A stretch of DNA of 64,000 nucleotides from CAZYTX01 sp964650485. Lineage in GTDB: Bacteria > RBG-13-61-14 > DATKZS01. Shown piece after piece: positions 45,911 through 53,626 of the stretch. The DNA is taken from contig CAZYTX010000001.1 of the NCBI GenBank assembly GCA_964650485.1, positions 1 through 64,000 of the forward strand. The letters are read 5' to 3'. Each line of letters opens with the position of its first letter. The first letter of the stretch is position 1. The notes below the pieces were generated by a model. That model was not told where the DNA came from, did no database searches, and worked only from the letters and a program-made list of their open reading frames with translations. Position numbers and translations under genes: made by a program.

Positions 45911-47089
45911 CTACCCTTTCATCACCTTCTTGAGCTTGTCCGCGGCGTCCTTAAAGTCCGCGGCCACCGTGAAGTCCATGCCGCTCTCATCAAGTATCCT
46001 CCTGCCCTGCTCCACGTTGGTGCCCTCCAGCCGGATCACCATGGGGACCTTGACGTCCAGGCTCCTGCCGGCATCCACTATGCCCTGTGCCAGGACGTCG
46101 CAACGCAAAATACCCCCGAATATGTTTATGAGCACCCCCTGCACCTTGGGGTCTTTCAGCAGGATGCGGAAGGCGGCCTCGATGGTCTCCCGGGAGGCGC
46201 CCCCGCCCACGTCCAGGAAGTTGGCCGGCGAGAGGCCCACGGTCTGTATCATGTCCATGGTGGCCATGGCCAGGCCGGCCCCGTTCACCATGCACCCGAT
46301 GTTCCCGTCCATCTTGATGTAGCTCAGGTTGTGCTCGGTGGCCTCCACCTCCAGGGGGTCCTCCTCGCCCGTGTCCCTGAGATCGGCGACCTCGGGGTGC
46401 CGGTAGAGAGCGTTGTCGTCAAAGTTGATCTTGGCGTCGAGTGCCACCAGGTTGCCTTGCTCTGTGACCACCAGGGGGTTCATCTCGGCGAGGCTCATGT
46501 CCATCTCCATGAATGCCTGAAACAGGCTGAAGTAGAGCTCCTTGCCCTGCTTTGCAAGCTCCTTGGCAACAAGACCGAGCGTTTTGTTGAGCCGTCTCAC
46601 CTGGAAGTCGCGAAGGCCCAGCACCGGGTCAATCCTCTCGGTCTGAATCTTTTCCGGGCTCTTCTTAGCCACCTCCTCGATCTCCACCCCGCCCTCTTCA
46701 GAGACTATGATCGCGGGCACGGTCTGCCCCCGGTCTATTATCATTGATACGTATAGCTCGCGCGCTATGGCCGTTGACTCCTCCACCAGAAGCTTTGAAA
46801 CCACCTTGCCCTCGGGCCCGGTCTGGTGCGTCACCAGCGTCTTTCCCAGAAGCGCTTCCGCCTCGGCCTCGGCCTCCTCTGCCGAGTTCACCAGCTTGAT
46901 GCCCCCGGCCTTGCCGCGGCCGCCCGCGTGAATTTGCGCCTTTACAGCCACGGGCTTGCCCGGCCTCTCGGACAGTATCTTGCCGGCGAGAATGCCCGCG
47001 CCCTTCCTGGACTCGGTCATCGATCCCTTGGGCACCGGGATGCCGAAATGCGAGAACACCTGCTTGGCCTGGAACTCGTGTATGTTCAA
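45911..47089 (-). CDS. sucC: succinyl-CoA synthetase beta subunit
   Basis: A 392-residue ATP-grasp subunit. The N-terminus NIHEFQAKQVFSHFGIPVP, VKAQIHAGGRGKAGG, NGAGLAMATMD, DVGGGAS and GGILRCDVLAQG are diagnostic. Its start is a TTG (47089-47087), since MNIHEF is the conserved beginning and AAGGAG lies seven bases before it. That TTG overlaps the TGA of the preceding small gene, so the two are coupled. The alpha subunit gene sucD is not next to it nor in the window. It interconverts succinyl-CoA and succinate, downstream of the methylmalonyl-CoA genes. Confidence 0.93.
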   Translation of the reverse strand: MNIHEFQAKQVFSHFGIPVPKGSMTESRKGAGILAGKILSERPGKPVAVKAQIHAGGRGKAGGIKLVNSAEEAEAEAEALLGKTLVTHQTGPEGKVVSKLLVEESTAIARELYVSMIIDRGQTVPAIIVSEEGGVEIEEVAKKSPEKIQTERIDPVLGLRDFQVRRLNKTLGLVAKELAKQGKELYFSLFQAFMEMDMSLAEMNPLVVTEQGNLVALDAKINFDDNALYRHPEVADLRDTGEEDPLEVEATEHNLSYIKMDGNIGCMVNGAGLAMATMDMIQTVGLSPANFLDVGGGASRETIEAAFRILLKDPKVQGVLINIFGGILRCDVLAQGIVDAGRSLDVKVPMVIRLEGTNVEQGRRILDESGMDFTVAADFKDAADKLKKVMKG

Positions 47090-47310
47090 TGCGATACTCC
47101 TTGTTCCAGACGCCCTTTCTTTTTAAGCCTCTGTCTGACCTTTTCATATGGCACTGATGGCTCATTCTCACGAATAGCCACTATAATGCGATCCTCTTCA
47201 TCCTCGCTAGATGCTTCCTCTTCAACCAGCTTGTTTATAAGCTTTCTCCGCTGGGCAGGCTTCAATGTAAGGATGACCTGGCTAAGCCCCTCTATCATGG
47301 AATGGCTCAT
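47086..47310 (-). CDS. small antitoxin-like protein coupled to sucC
   Basis: A 74-residue acidic-then-basic helical protein: SHSMIEGLSQVILTLKPAQR, EEEASSEDEEDRIIVAIREN and SVPYEKVRQRLKKKGRL. The pattern (helical dimer part plus PYEKV-type tail) resembles addiction-module antitoxins of the kind found alone or with RelE toxins. No toxin lies beside it. Its stop overlaps the sucC start, and it follows the epimerase gene by about 40 bases. Either a stray antitoxin has become part of a metabolic operon or the similarity is superficial. Confidence 0.6.
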   Translation of the reverse strand: MSHSMIEGLSQVILTLKPAQRRKLINKLVEEEASSEDEEDRIIVAIRENEPSVPYEKVRQRLKKKGRLEQGVSH

Positions 47311-47352
47311 CCATCTCCCTCCTTGAACACTATTCTAACATTGTATTCTACA

Positions 47353-47760
47353 TTAATCCTTTCTCTCTGAAAGCTCCAGCAGCACACCGCCCGTGGCCTT
47401 GGGGTGGATGAATGCTATCCTTGCGCCCCCGGCCCCGTAGCGCGGCTCCTCGTCTATGAGCTTCACGCCAGCCTGCTTGAGCTCTTGCAGGGCCTCCTCG
47501 ATGTCCTCCACCTGCAAGGCCACGTGCTGGACCCCGGCCCCCTTCTTCTCGATGAACTTTGCTATCGGCCCGTCCGGGTCGGTTGACTCCAGAAGCTCGA
47601 TCTCGGAGTCCCCCACCGGCAGGAACGCGGTCTTCACCTTCTGATCTTCCACCACCTCGGCGCCCTCGGCCTTTATGCCCAGAAGTCCCTGGTAGAACTC
47701 GAGGGCCTTGTCCAGGTCTTCGACCGCCACCCCGATGTGGTCAACCTTTTTCACCTTCAT
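47353..47760 (-). CDS. mce: methylmalonyl-CoA epimerase
   Basis: A 135-residue vicinal-oxygen-chelate protein. VKKVDHIGVAVEDLDKALEF opens it, and GVQHVALQVEDIEEALQEL plus the late GVLLELSE supply the metal ligands His, His and Glu at usual spacing. Length is standard. It converts (S)- to (R)-methylmalonyl-CoA so that the mutase can act, consistent with mutase genes upstream on the same strand. AGAGGAGAGTG lies just before the ATG. Confidence 0.95.
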   Translation of the reverse strand: MKVKKVDHIGVAVEDLDKALEFYQGLLGIKAEGAEVVEDQKVKTAFLPVGDSEIELLESTDPDGPIAKFIEKKGAGVQHVALQVEDIEEALQELKQAGVKLIDEEPRYGAGGARIAFIHPKATGGVLLELSERKD

Positions 47761-47764
47761 GCTT

Positions 47765-47833
47765 CACTCTCCTCTCTTGTGACGCCAAGGCGCACACGAC
47801 AAGGCGCCAAGAATAAGACGCCATGACGCCGAG
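47765..47833. repeat. degenerate GACGCCAAGGCGC repeat tract
   Basis: A 69-base gap between two mutase-pathway genes holds several overlapping copies of GACGCCA/GGCGCCAAG-like units: GACGCCAAGGCGC, AAGGCGCCAAG, GACGCCATGACGCC. The style is like the repeat arms near 16.2 and 48.3 kb, but no clean inverted pair is present. Confidence 0.4.
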
Positions 47834-48229
47834 TCATGGCTTTATATTTTCCCGAATGAACTCCACTATCCTGTCGGTGTTGGCCCCGGGTCCGAACACC
47901 TCTTTAACGCCCATTTCCTTGAGCTCGGAGAGGTCATCCCGCGGGAATATTCCCCCTGCCAGCACCATGACGTCGCCGCGGCCCTCCTTCTCCAGAAGCT
48001 CCATGATCCTGGGGAAGAGGTAGTCGTGGGCCCCCGATAGTATGGAGAGCCCGAGCACGTCAGCGTCCTCCTGCACCACCGCGGACACAACCTGCTCCGG
48101 CGTCTGCCTGAGACCGGTGTATATGACCTCCATGCCCGCGTCCCGGAGAGCGCGAGCTATCACCTTGGCGCCCCGGTCGTGTCCGTCCAGGCCGGGCTTC
48201 GCCACCACCACCCTTATCTTTCCTTTCAT
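47834..48229 (-). CDS. methylmalonyl-CoA mutase small (B12-binding) subunit
   Basis: A 131-residue cobalamin-binding protein. KPGLDGHDRGAKVIARAL has the D-x-H-x-x-G motif, whose His coordinates cobalt. LSILSGAHDYLFPRIMELL and VLAGGIFPRDDLSEL, then FGPGANTDRIVEFI, are the remaining landmarks. It is the stand-alone equivalent of the mutase C-terminal domain and joins the large subunit encoded at 48749-50413. The GxxExxY element lies between the two genes. The start ATG follows AGGAG at close spacing. Confidence 0.93.
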   Translation of the reverse strand: MKGKIRVVVAKPGLDGHDRGAKVIARALRDAGMEVIYTGLRQTPEQVVSAVVQEDADVLGLSILSGAHDYLFPRIMELLEKEGRGDVMVLAGGIFPRDDLSELKEMGVKEVFGPGANTDRIVEFIRENIKP

Positions 48230-48259
48230 TCTTCAGCTCCTTTCAGCAACACAAATTGA

Positions 48260-48288
48260 TCTCGCACAGAGACACAGAGAGCACAGAG
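48260..48288. repeat. left inverted repeat of GxxExxY element
   Basis: A 29-base arm beginning TCTCGCACAGAGACACAGAG. It matches the reverse complement of the arm at 48705-48733 in 26 of 29 positions (three purine transitions). The two arms enclose the GxxExxY gene. Confidence 0.65.
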
Positions 48289-48292
48289 TTTT

Positions 48293-48691
48293 TCATTCAT
48301 TGGGCATAGGCTCAAGAAATCCGTTTATCAAACGATGGACGCCATCTTTAAGTACGGCCTCATTGAAATTTATCAGCAGCCCGGCCTTCTTATCTTTCAG
48401 CTTGAGACAGGTCATTATCTGTTTCTTGTGTACCGGTGTTACTGTCTCAACTGATTTGATTTCAACAATGACCTTGTCCTCCACTATCAGGTCCAGCTTA
48501 TAGCTTCACTCCAATTGCACACCTTTATATCGGACCGGGATGCTGACCTGCCTTTCGAACTTAATGTTTCTGAGAAGCAGTTCCCTGCCCAAGCATTCTT
48601 CGTATACCGACTCCAACAGCCCGGGGCCCAGATTCTTATGTAATTCAATGGCCGCAGAAATAATATCTCTTGTGATTTCATTCTCATGCAT
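48293..48691 (-). pseudogene. GxxExxY-family protein gene with in-frame TGA
   Basis: The frame reads MHENEITRDIISAAIELHKN, then LGPGLLESVYEECLGRELL, which is the G-x-x-E-x-x-Y family signature, up to YKGVQLE. A TGA at 48508-48506 follows. The same frame continues SYKLDLIVEDKVIVEIKSV and on to the normal end at PMPNE. Without the stop it would be about 131 residues, typical for the family. The late EIKSV resembles a nuclease-type acidic strand, although function is unproven. AT-rich, flanked by inverted repeats and set between two mutase genes, it looks like an insertion that has since been inactivated. Confidence 0.75.
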
Positions 48692-48704
48692 ATACTAAAA
48701 AACA

Positions 48705-48733
48705 CCTCTGTGTTCTCCGTGCCTCTGTGCGAG
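48705..48733. repeat. right inverted repeat of GxxExxY element
   Basis: A 29-base arm ending CCTCTGTGCGAGA, inverted relative to 48260-48288. It lies just before the GxxExxY start and just after the end of the mutase large-subunit gene. Confidence 0.65.
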
Positions 48734-48748
48734 AATACTACGCTCAAT

Positions 48749-50413
48749 TCAGCCTCCCGACTTGTACTCCCCGAAGACCTCGCGCAGCACGCCGCACACC
48801 TCGCCCATGGTGGCCTTGCATCGCACCGCCTCGATTATCCCGGGCATGAGGTTGTCTTCACCCCGGGCCGCTTTCTTCAGGTCCCCGAGGCACGAGTCCA
48901 CCTTTGCCTGGTCCCTCTCCTTTCTCAGTGTTTCAAGCTTTTCCTTCTGCGACTCGGCCACCCTGGGGTCCACCTTGAGCAGGTCCTCGAGCGGCTCGCC
49001 TTCCTCCTGGAACTTGTTCACACCCACCACTATCCTCTCCTCCTTCTCCACCTCCTTCTGATAGCGGTAGGCGCTCTCCTCGATCTCGCGCTGGATGAAG
49101 CCGCGCTCGATGGCCTTGACCGCGCCGCCCATCTCGTCAATCTGCCTTATATAGTCCGTTGCCCGCTCCTCGATCTCGGTGGTCAGCTTCTCGAGGTAAT
49201 AGGAGCCGCCCAGGGGGTCCACCACGTCGGTGACCCCGGTCTCGTGGGCGATGAGCTGCTGGGTGCGCAGCGCTATCTTCACCGCCTGCTCCGAGGGCAG
49301 TGCCAGGGCCTCGTCATACGAGTTCGTGTGAAGGGACTGGGTGCCGCCCAGCACCGCGGAGAGCGCCTGAAAGGCCACCCTTATGATGTTGTTCATTGGC
49401 TGGTCCGCGGTGAGTGACACCCCCGCGGTCTGGGTGTGGAAGCGGAGCATGAGGGCCCTGGGGTTCTCGGCCTTGAAGCGCTCCTTCATGATCCTGGCCC
49501 ACAGCCTCCGCGCCGCCCGGAACTTTGCTGTCTCCTCGATGAAGTCCAGGTGAGAGTTGAAGAAGAAGGACAGCCTGCCCCCGAACTTGTCCACGTCCAG
49601 CCCCGCGTCCAGGGCCGCCTGCACGTATGCGATACCGTTTGCGAGGGTGAAGGCCGCCTCCTGCACCGCGGTGGCCCCGGCCTCCCGCATGTGGTAGCCG
49701 GATATGGATATGCTGTTCCAGCGGGGCGTCTCACGGGTGCAGAAGTCGAAGATGTCGGTGATGATGCGCATGGACGGCCGCGGGGGGAAGATGTACGTCC
49801 CCCGGGAGGTGTACTCCTTCAGTATGTCGTTCTGTATGGTGCCGCCGAGCCGGTCCCTTGGCACCCCCTGCTCCTCGGCCACGGCGATGTACATGGCAAG
49901 CAGCACTGCCGCTGGCGCGTTTATGGTCATGGATGTGGTGACCTTGTCGAGCGGTATCTTGTGGAAGAGTATCTCCATGTCTTTTATGGAATCAATGGCC
50001 ACCCCCACCTTGCCGACCTCGCCCATTGCCAAAGGGTGATCGGAGTCGTAACCGATCTGGGTTGGCAGGTCAAAGGCCACGGAGAGACCGGTCTGCCCCT
50101 GGTCGAGGAGGTAGTGGTATCTCTTGTTGGTCTCCTCCGCGTTGCCGAACCCGGCGTACTGCCGCATGGTCCACAGCCTGCCCCTGTACATGGTGGGCTG
50201 CACTCCCCGGGTGTAAGGGAATTCCCCCGGAAAGCCAAGCTCCTCCATGAAATCCATGTCCGAGACATCGAGGGGCGTGTAGGTCCGCTCAAGTGGTATG
50301 TCGGATAAGCTTGCGAACTTCTCCTTCCTCTCCGGCCGCTTCTCAAGGGCCTTGGCTGTCTTCTCCTCGAAGTCTTTGGCGGCCTTTTTTATCTCATCTT
50401 CTTTACCCTTCAT
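48749..50413 (-). CDS. methylmalonyl-CoA mutase large subunit
   Basis: A 554-residue TIM-barrel subunit that binds the CoA substrate. PYTRGVQPTMYRGRLWTMRQ near residue 66, GLSVAFDLPTQIGYDSDHP, SMTINAPAAVLLAMY, FGGRLSFFFNSHLDFIEE and QSLHTNSYDEALALP are family landmarks. There is no C-terminal B12 domain; that function is on the separate 131-residue subunit. With adenosylcobalamin it rearranges (R)-methylmalonyl-CoA to succinyl-CoA. AAAAGGAGTG precedes the ATG. No meaB-type chaperone gene is present in the window. Confidence 0.95.
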   Translation of the reverse strand: MKGKEDEIKKAAKDFEEKTAKALEKRPERKEKFASLSDIPLERTYTPLDVSDMDFMEELGFPGEFPYTRGVQPTMYRGRLWTMRQYAGFGNAEETNKRYHYLLDQGQTGLSVAFDLPTQIGYDSDHPLAMGEVGKVGVAIDSIKDMEILFHKIPLDKVTTSMTINAPAAVLLAMYIAVAEEQGVPRDRLGGTIQNDILKEYTSRGTYIFPPRPSMRIITDIFDFCTRETPRWNSISISGYHMREAGATAVQEAAFTLANGIAYVQAALDAGLDVDKFGGRLSFFFNSHLDFIEETAKFRAARRLWARIMKERFKAENPRALMLRFHTQTAGVSLTADQPMNNIIRVAFQALSAVLGGTQSLHTNSYDEALALPSEQAVKIALRTQQLIAHETGVTDVVDPLGGSYYLEKLTTEIEERATDYIRQIDEMGGAVKAIERGFIQREIEESAYRYQKEVEKEERIVVGVNKFQEEGEPLEDLLKVDPRVAESQKEKLETLRKERDQAKVDSCLGDLKKAARGEDNLMPGIIEAVRCKATMGEVCGVLREVFGEYKSGG

Positions 50414-50635
50414 TTTGGATCACTCCTTTTCAGCTCGCGGATTCCATTTCTTCCCATGTCTTTTTTATCTTCCATCCTGCAAAAGCTCATGTCAACTATT
50501 GTACTCAGGCGTGTGCTATCTTCCGCCTGACTTGACCGGCGCCGCCCGCCCGGATAGGATGGGCTGACTCTTGACACCGGCGCTCGCGCCATTAAATTTC
50601 AATCAGGGTTAAAGTATGGGTAAGAGGTAGTAAAG

Positions 50636-50809
50636 ATGGAAGAGCAAGTAAGAGTGAAATGTGAACTCTGTAAAAAGGAAATACCGAAATCCACGGCGGT
50701 AACTTCCGAGGGTGCTGAGTATACCTTTTACTTCTGCTGTCCGGACTGCCGTGATCATTACTTCTCCAAGATGGCTGAAAAAGAAGGGGACAAGAATCCC
50801 GGGGGCTGA
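50636..50809 (+). CDS. small DUF3330-like zinc-finger protein
   Basis: A 57-residue protein: MEEQVRVKCELCKKEIPKST, then AVTSEGAEYTFYFCCPDCRD and a basic tail. Two Cys pairs (C-x-x-C and C-C-x-x-C) should hold zinc. It resembles the short DUF3330 proteins found in many proteobacteria and some mercury transposons. GAGG eight bases upstream supports the start. It is convergent with the DUF58 gene, ending four bases from it. The preceding 222 bases carry the mutase promoter region and no other gene. Confidence 0.65.
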   Translation: MEEQVRVKCELCKKEIPKSTAVTSEGAEYTFYFCCPDCRDHYFSKMAEKEGDKNPGG

Positions 50810-50812
50810 TCC

Positions 50813-51874
50813 TCACGGGATTTCTACATGGGCGGCCTCCGAAGGGGGCAGCGGCTCTCCTGTGGTCTCCTCCGGGTCGTCGAACAGGGCCAGGAAAAGC
50901 AGGATGAGGTATAGGTGCCCTGGTCCCTGTCCGAAGTCCACGCCCCTTCCCTGACACTCCACTCTCACCTGCCAGCCTTGCTCGGTGGCTGCCTCGGCCA
51001 GAGATGCGGCCCTCCTTACCGCTTCCTCCCGCTCCCGGTCGAGTGTCTCCGGCCTCGGGCCGCGGAGCCCCAGCACTATCCTCAGCCTGTGCTCGGTCTC
51101 AGCCTCCCTCACCCTGGTGGTGAGTTCTCCTTTGCGGGCCGAGGTCTTCCAGTGGATGTCCTTGACCGGGTCGCCGCGCGCATACCGCCTGAACCCGTAG
51201 AGGTCATCCCCCCTGCCGGGCTTTGCAAGCGAGCTGTGCTCGCCCAGCGTAAACATCTCTTCCAAGTCGAACCCTCTCGGGTCGGTCCTGGGCAGCGCGA
51301 TCAAAAAGCCTGCGAGCGGCACCCTCTTTTCCTTGTTGAACCAGCCGAACGGCGCCCTGGTTGACAAGGTCATGCCGCTCATTTTATTCCTGCCCCTGCG
51401 CTTGGCAACGGCCGGGCACCTGGTGGAAATCTCCCTGCCTGCTCCTATGTATGGCGCCAGCGCCGTTACGCGCTCCCCCTCGATTACCTCGCTCACCAGC
51501 AGCGATAACGACGGCGACAGGGTCTTATCATTTCTTACGCGGTAGCGTATACTGAAACTCTCCCCCTCGGTGACGTGCCCGGGTGCGTCGCGACTTACGT
51601 ATACGTCCCGGAGCACGTACTCGGACAAAGAAAAGGATGCGATCAACGCCGCGATCATCATGCCCAGCACCAGGAAGAGTATGTTGTTGCCGGTGTTGAA
51701 CGCCGCCATTGACACCGCCGCGATCAGTCCCATGAACATGTATCCAGTGCGGGTGATCTCGACCTTGCGGTTGAACAGATACCGGGGGAACAGCACCCTC
51801 CGCGCTATCCCGAGCGCCTCTTTGAGGAGAGCAGGCAGGGACCGCGAGTGAATATTCTGGTCGGAATTATCCAT
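50813..51874 (-). CDS. DUF58-domain membrane protein
   Basis: A 353-residue protein. Two adjacent hydrophobic helices lie near residues 45-88 (MFMGLIAAVSMAAFNTGNN, FLVLGMMIAALIASFSL). A beta-rich segment and the DUF58 motif YARGDPVKDIHWKTSARKGEL near 225-245 follow. Members usually accompany MoxR ATPases and von Willebrand proteins, but none is next to this gene. Function unknown, probably an envelope assembly factor. I use the ATG at 51874; a GTG one codon earlier is equally possible. Confidence 0.85.
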   Translation of the reverse strand: MDNSDQNIHSRSLPALLKEALGIARRVLFPRYLFNRKVEITRTGYMFMGLIAAVSMAAFNTGNNILFLVLGMMIAALIASFSLSEYVLRDVYVSRDAPGHVTEGESFSIRYRVRNDKTLSPSLSLLVSEVIEGERVTALAPYIGAGREISTRCPAVAKRRGRNKMSGMTLSTRAPFGWFNKEKRVPLAGFLIALPRTDPRGFDLEEMFTLGEHSSLAKPGRGDDLYGFRRYARGDPVKDIHWKTSARKGELTTRVREAETEHRLRIVLGLRGPRPETLDREREEAVRRAASLAEAATEQGWQVRVECQGRGVDFGQGPGHLYLILLFLALFDDPEETTGEPLPPSEAAHVEIP

Positions 51875-51928
51875 CACAATACAGGGCGGTGATTATAGCA
51901 GAGATGTCCGGGAGGCCGGGCAAGCGAC

Positions 51929-53506
51929 TTATAAGCTACTGTCAACCACCTTTATTCCCTGCCCGTCGGCAAGGGCGCGAAAGGCCTTCTCCACCCGGTC
52001 CCAGTTGTCTTCCCTGTCCAGGGCCCAGAACCGGCCCATCACCGTGACCACCCTGCCCAGGCCGAGCTCCTCGCAGAAGGACTCCACGTCGTCAATGTAG
52101 CGGGCCCCGGCCTCGGGCCGCTCGCCGCGCCTGCCCAGTAATGAATGGACGTATACGCCGGGCACACCAGCGCTCTTTGCCATCTTGAGCAGTTCGCAGA
52201 GGTGGTCCACCGACCCGTGGGAAGAGTAAAAGCTCACTATGCCCAACAGGTGCAGCGGCCTCTTCTCCTTTGCCGCGGCCTGCATGGCCTTCATAAAGGC
52301 GGGGTTTTCTTGGAAGGAGCCGTCTTTTATGGCGGCGTCAATCCTTATCCTGTCCGAGGGCACGCGCCTTCCCGCACCGATGTGGAGGTGCCCGGACTCG
52401 GAGTTGCCCACCTTCCCCTGGGGCATGCCCACCGCCTCGCCGCTGGCCGCCAGGGTGGTGAAGGGGTAGCTTCCGCATATAGCGTCCATCACCGGGGTAC
52501 GGGCCTTCATGATAAGGTTCCCGTACGAGTCGCCGTTGTATCCCCACCCGTCCATGATGATGAAAAGCAGCCTCTCAGCCTCATTCCTGCTAGTATGTGA
52601 TTCGAAAAGCGCCTCCCCGGTCATCTCCTCTGGCTTTTCAAGGCCCAGCATGTGCAGGATGGTGGGGGCCACGTCAGTCAATGCCCCCTGCTTGAGCCCT
52701 GCCCCCTTATTGTTTTCATCAACCACCACGAATGGCACGGGCGAGTCGGTGTGGCCGGTGTCAATCTTGCCGTCCGGGTATAGCCACTTCTCCGCGGCGC
52801 CGTGGTCCGCGGTCACCAGCGCGGGCACTCCCTTTTTACGTGCTGCATCCAGCACCCTGCCAAGCTCTTTGTCCGCGGCCTCGACCGCTGCTATGACCGC
52901 GGACTGGTCCTCGATGTGGGCCACCACGTCCACATTGGCGAAGTTCACCATGATGACCCGAGCGCCGCCACCGAGTTCGCTGATCACCGAGTCCGCGACC
53001 AGGTCCGCGGCCATCTCCGGCTTTTCATCGTAGTTTTTCACATCCCTGGGCGACTCGATCACCTTCCTGCGCTCGCCCGGGAAGGGGGTCTCTCTTTTGC
53101 CGTTCAGGAAGTAAGAGAGGTGCACGGCCTTCTCCGACTCAACCACCTTGACCAGGTCCATGCCCGCCCTGGTAATACAATCGCAAACCGTGTCCTTGAT
53201 CTCGAGCTCTGGAGGGAATGCCGCCTCTACCGGCAGGGAAGAGTGGTACTCGATCATGGTGAAAAAGCGCGCGGTCCTGCCTTGCGTGTCAAAGTGCGGG
53301 AAGCTGGGCTCCACAAAGCAGCGGGTAAGCTCGACCTCGCGCTCGCCGCGTATGTCATAGAATATAACCAGGTCGTCCTGGCCTATCCTTCCCGCGGGCA
53401 CATCGTGCGCGTCACACAGAACTCGCGGAAGCATGGCCTCGTCCTCCTCGCCTTCACGGTAAGCGCCTCTCACCGCTTCTGCCATTACATGCAGCTTGTT
53501 TTCCAT
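51929..53506 (-). CDS. circularly permuted cofactor-independent phosphoglycerate mutase
   Basis: A 525-residue protein with every landmark of GpmI but in swapped order. Residues 1-300 equal the normal C-terminal part: the DEAMLPRV start, IFYDIRGEREVELTR (two substrate Arg), ESEKAVHLSYF, NFANVDVVAHIEDQ (Asp, His), TADHGAAEKW and HTDSPVPF, then GLEKPEEMTGEAL. Residues 310-525 equal the normal N-terminal part: IMDGWGYN (Asp), GKVGNSESGHLHIGAGR (catalytic Ser near 369), the SSHGSVDH His, GRRGERP, and GRFWALDREDNWDRVEKAF. In standard GpmI the second block comes first. The ATG at 53506 follows GAGGCGGG. It should interconvert 3- and 2-phosphoglycerate. Confidence 0.88.
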   Translation of the reverse strand: MENKLHVMAEAVRGAYREGEEDEAMLPRVLCDAHDVPAGRIGQDDLVIFYDIRGEREVELTRCFVEPSFPHFDTQGRTARFFTMIEYHSSLPVEAAFPPELEIKDTVCDCITRAGMDLVKVVESEKAVHLSYFLNGKRETPFPGERRKVIESPRDVKNYDEKPEMAADLVADSVISELGGGARVIMVNFANVDVVAHIEDQSAVIAAVEAADKELGRVLDAARKKGVPALVTADHGAAEKWLYPDGKIDTGHTDSPVPFVVVDENNKGAGLKQGALTDVAPTILHMLGLEKPEEMTGEALFESHTSRNEAERLLFIIMDGWGYNGDSYGNLIMKARTPVMDAICGSYPFTTLAASGEAVGMPQGKVGNSESGHLHIGAGRRVPSDRIRIDAAIKDGSFQENPAFMKAMQAAAKEKRPLHLLGIVSFYSSHGSVDHLCELLKMAKSAGVPGVYVHSLLGRRGERPEAGARYIDDVESFCEELGLGRVVTVMGRFWALDREDNWDRVEKAFRALADGQGIKVVDSSL

Positions 53507-53626
53507 TTTTCCCGCCTCTTTATTTTTCATTCTTATTAAAGCATAATTTAACAGCCGGTCCCTGGTTAGACAAATAAAGGTCTTGCCGGCTGCGGTCACG
53601 GCCATATTAAGCGGAGGAGATTTTTA

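Noticed and set aside
48260..48733. CRISPR-like or tandem array
   Set aside because: Only two arms in inverted orientation around a gene; no regular spacers.
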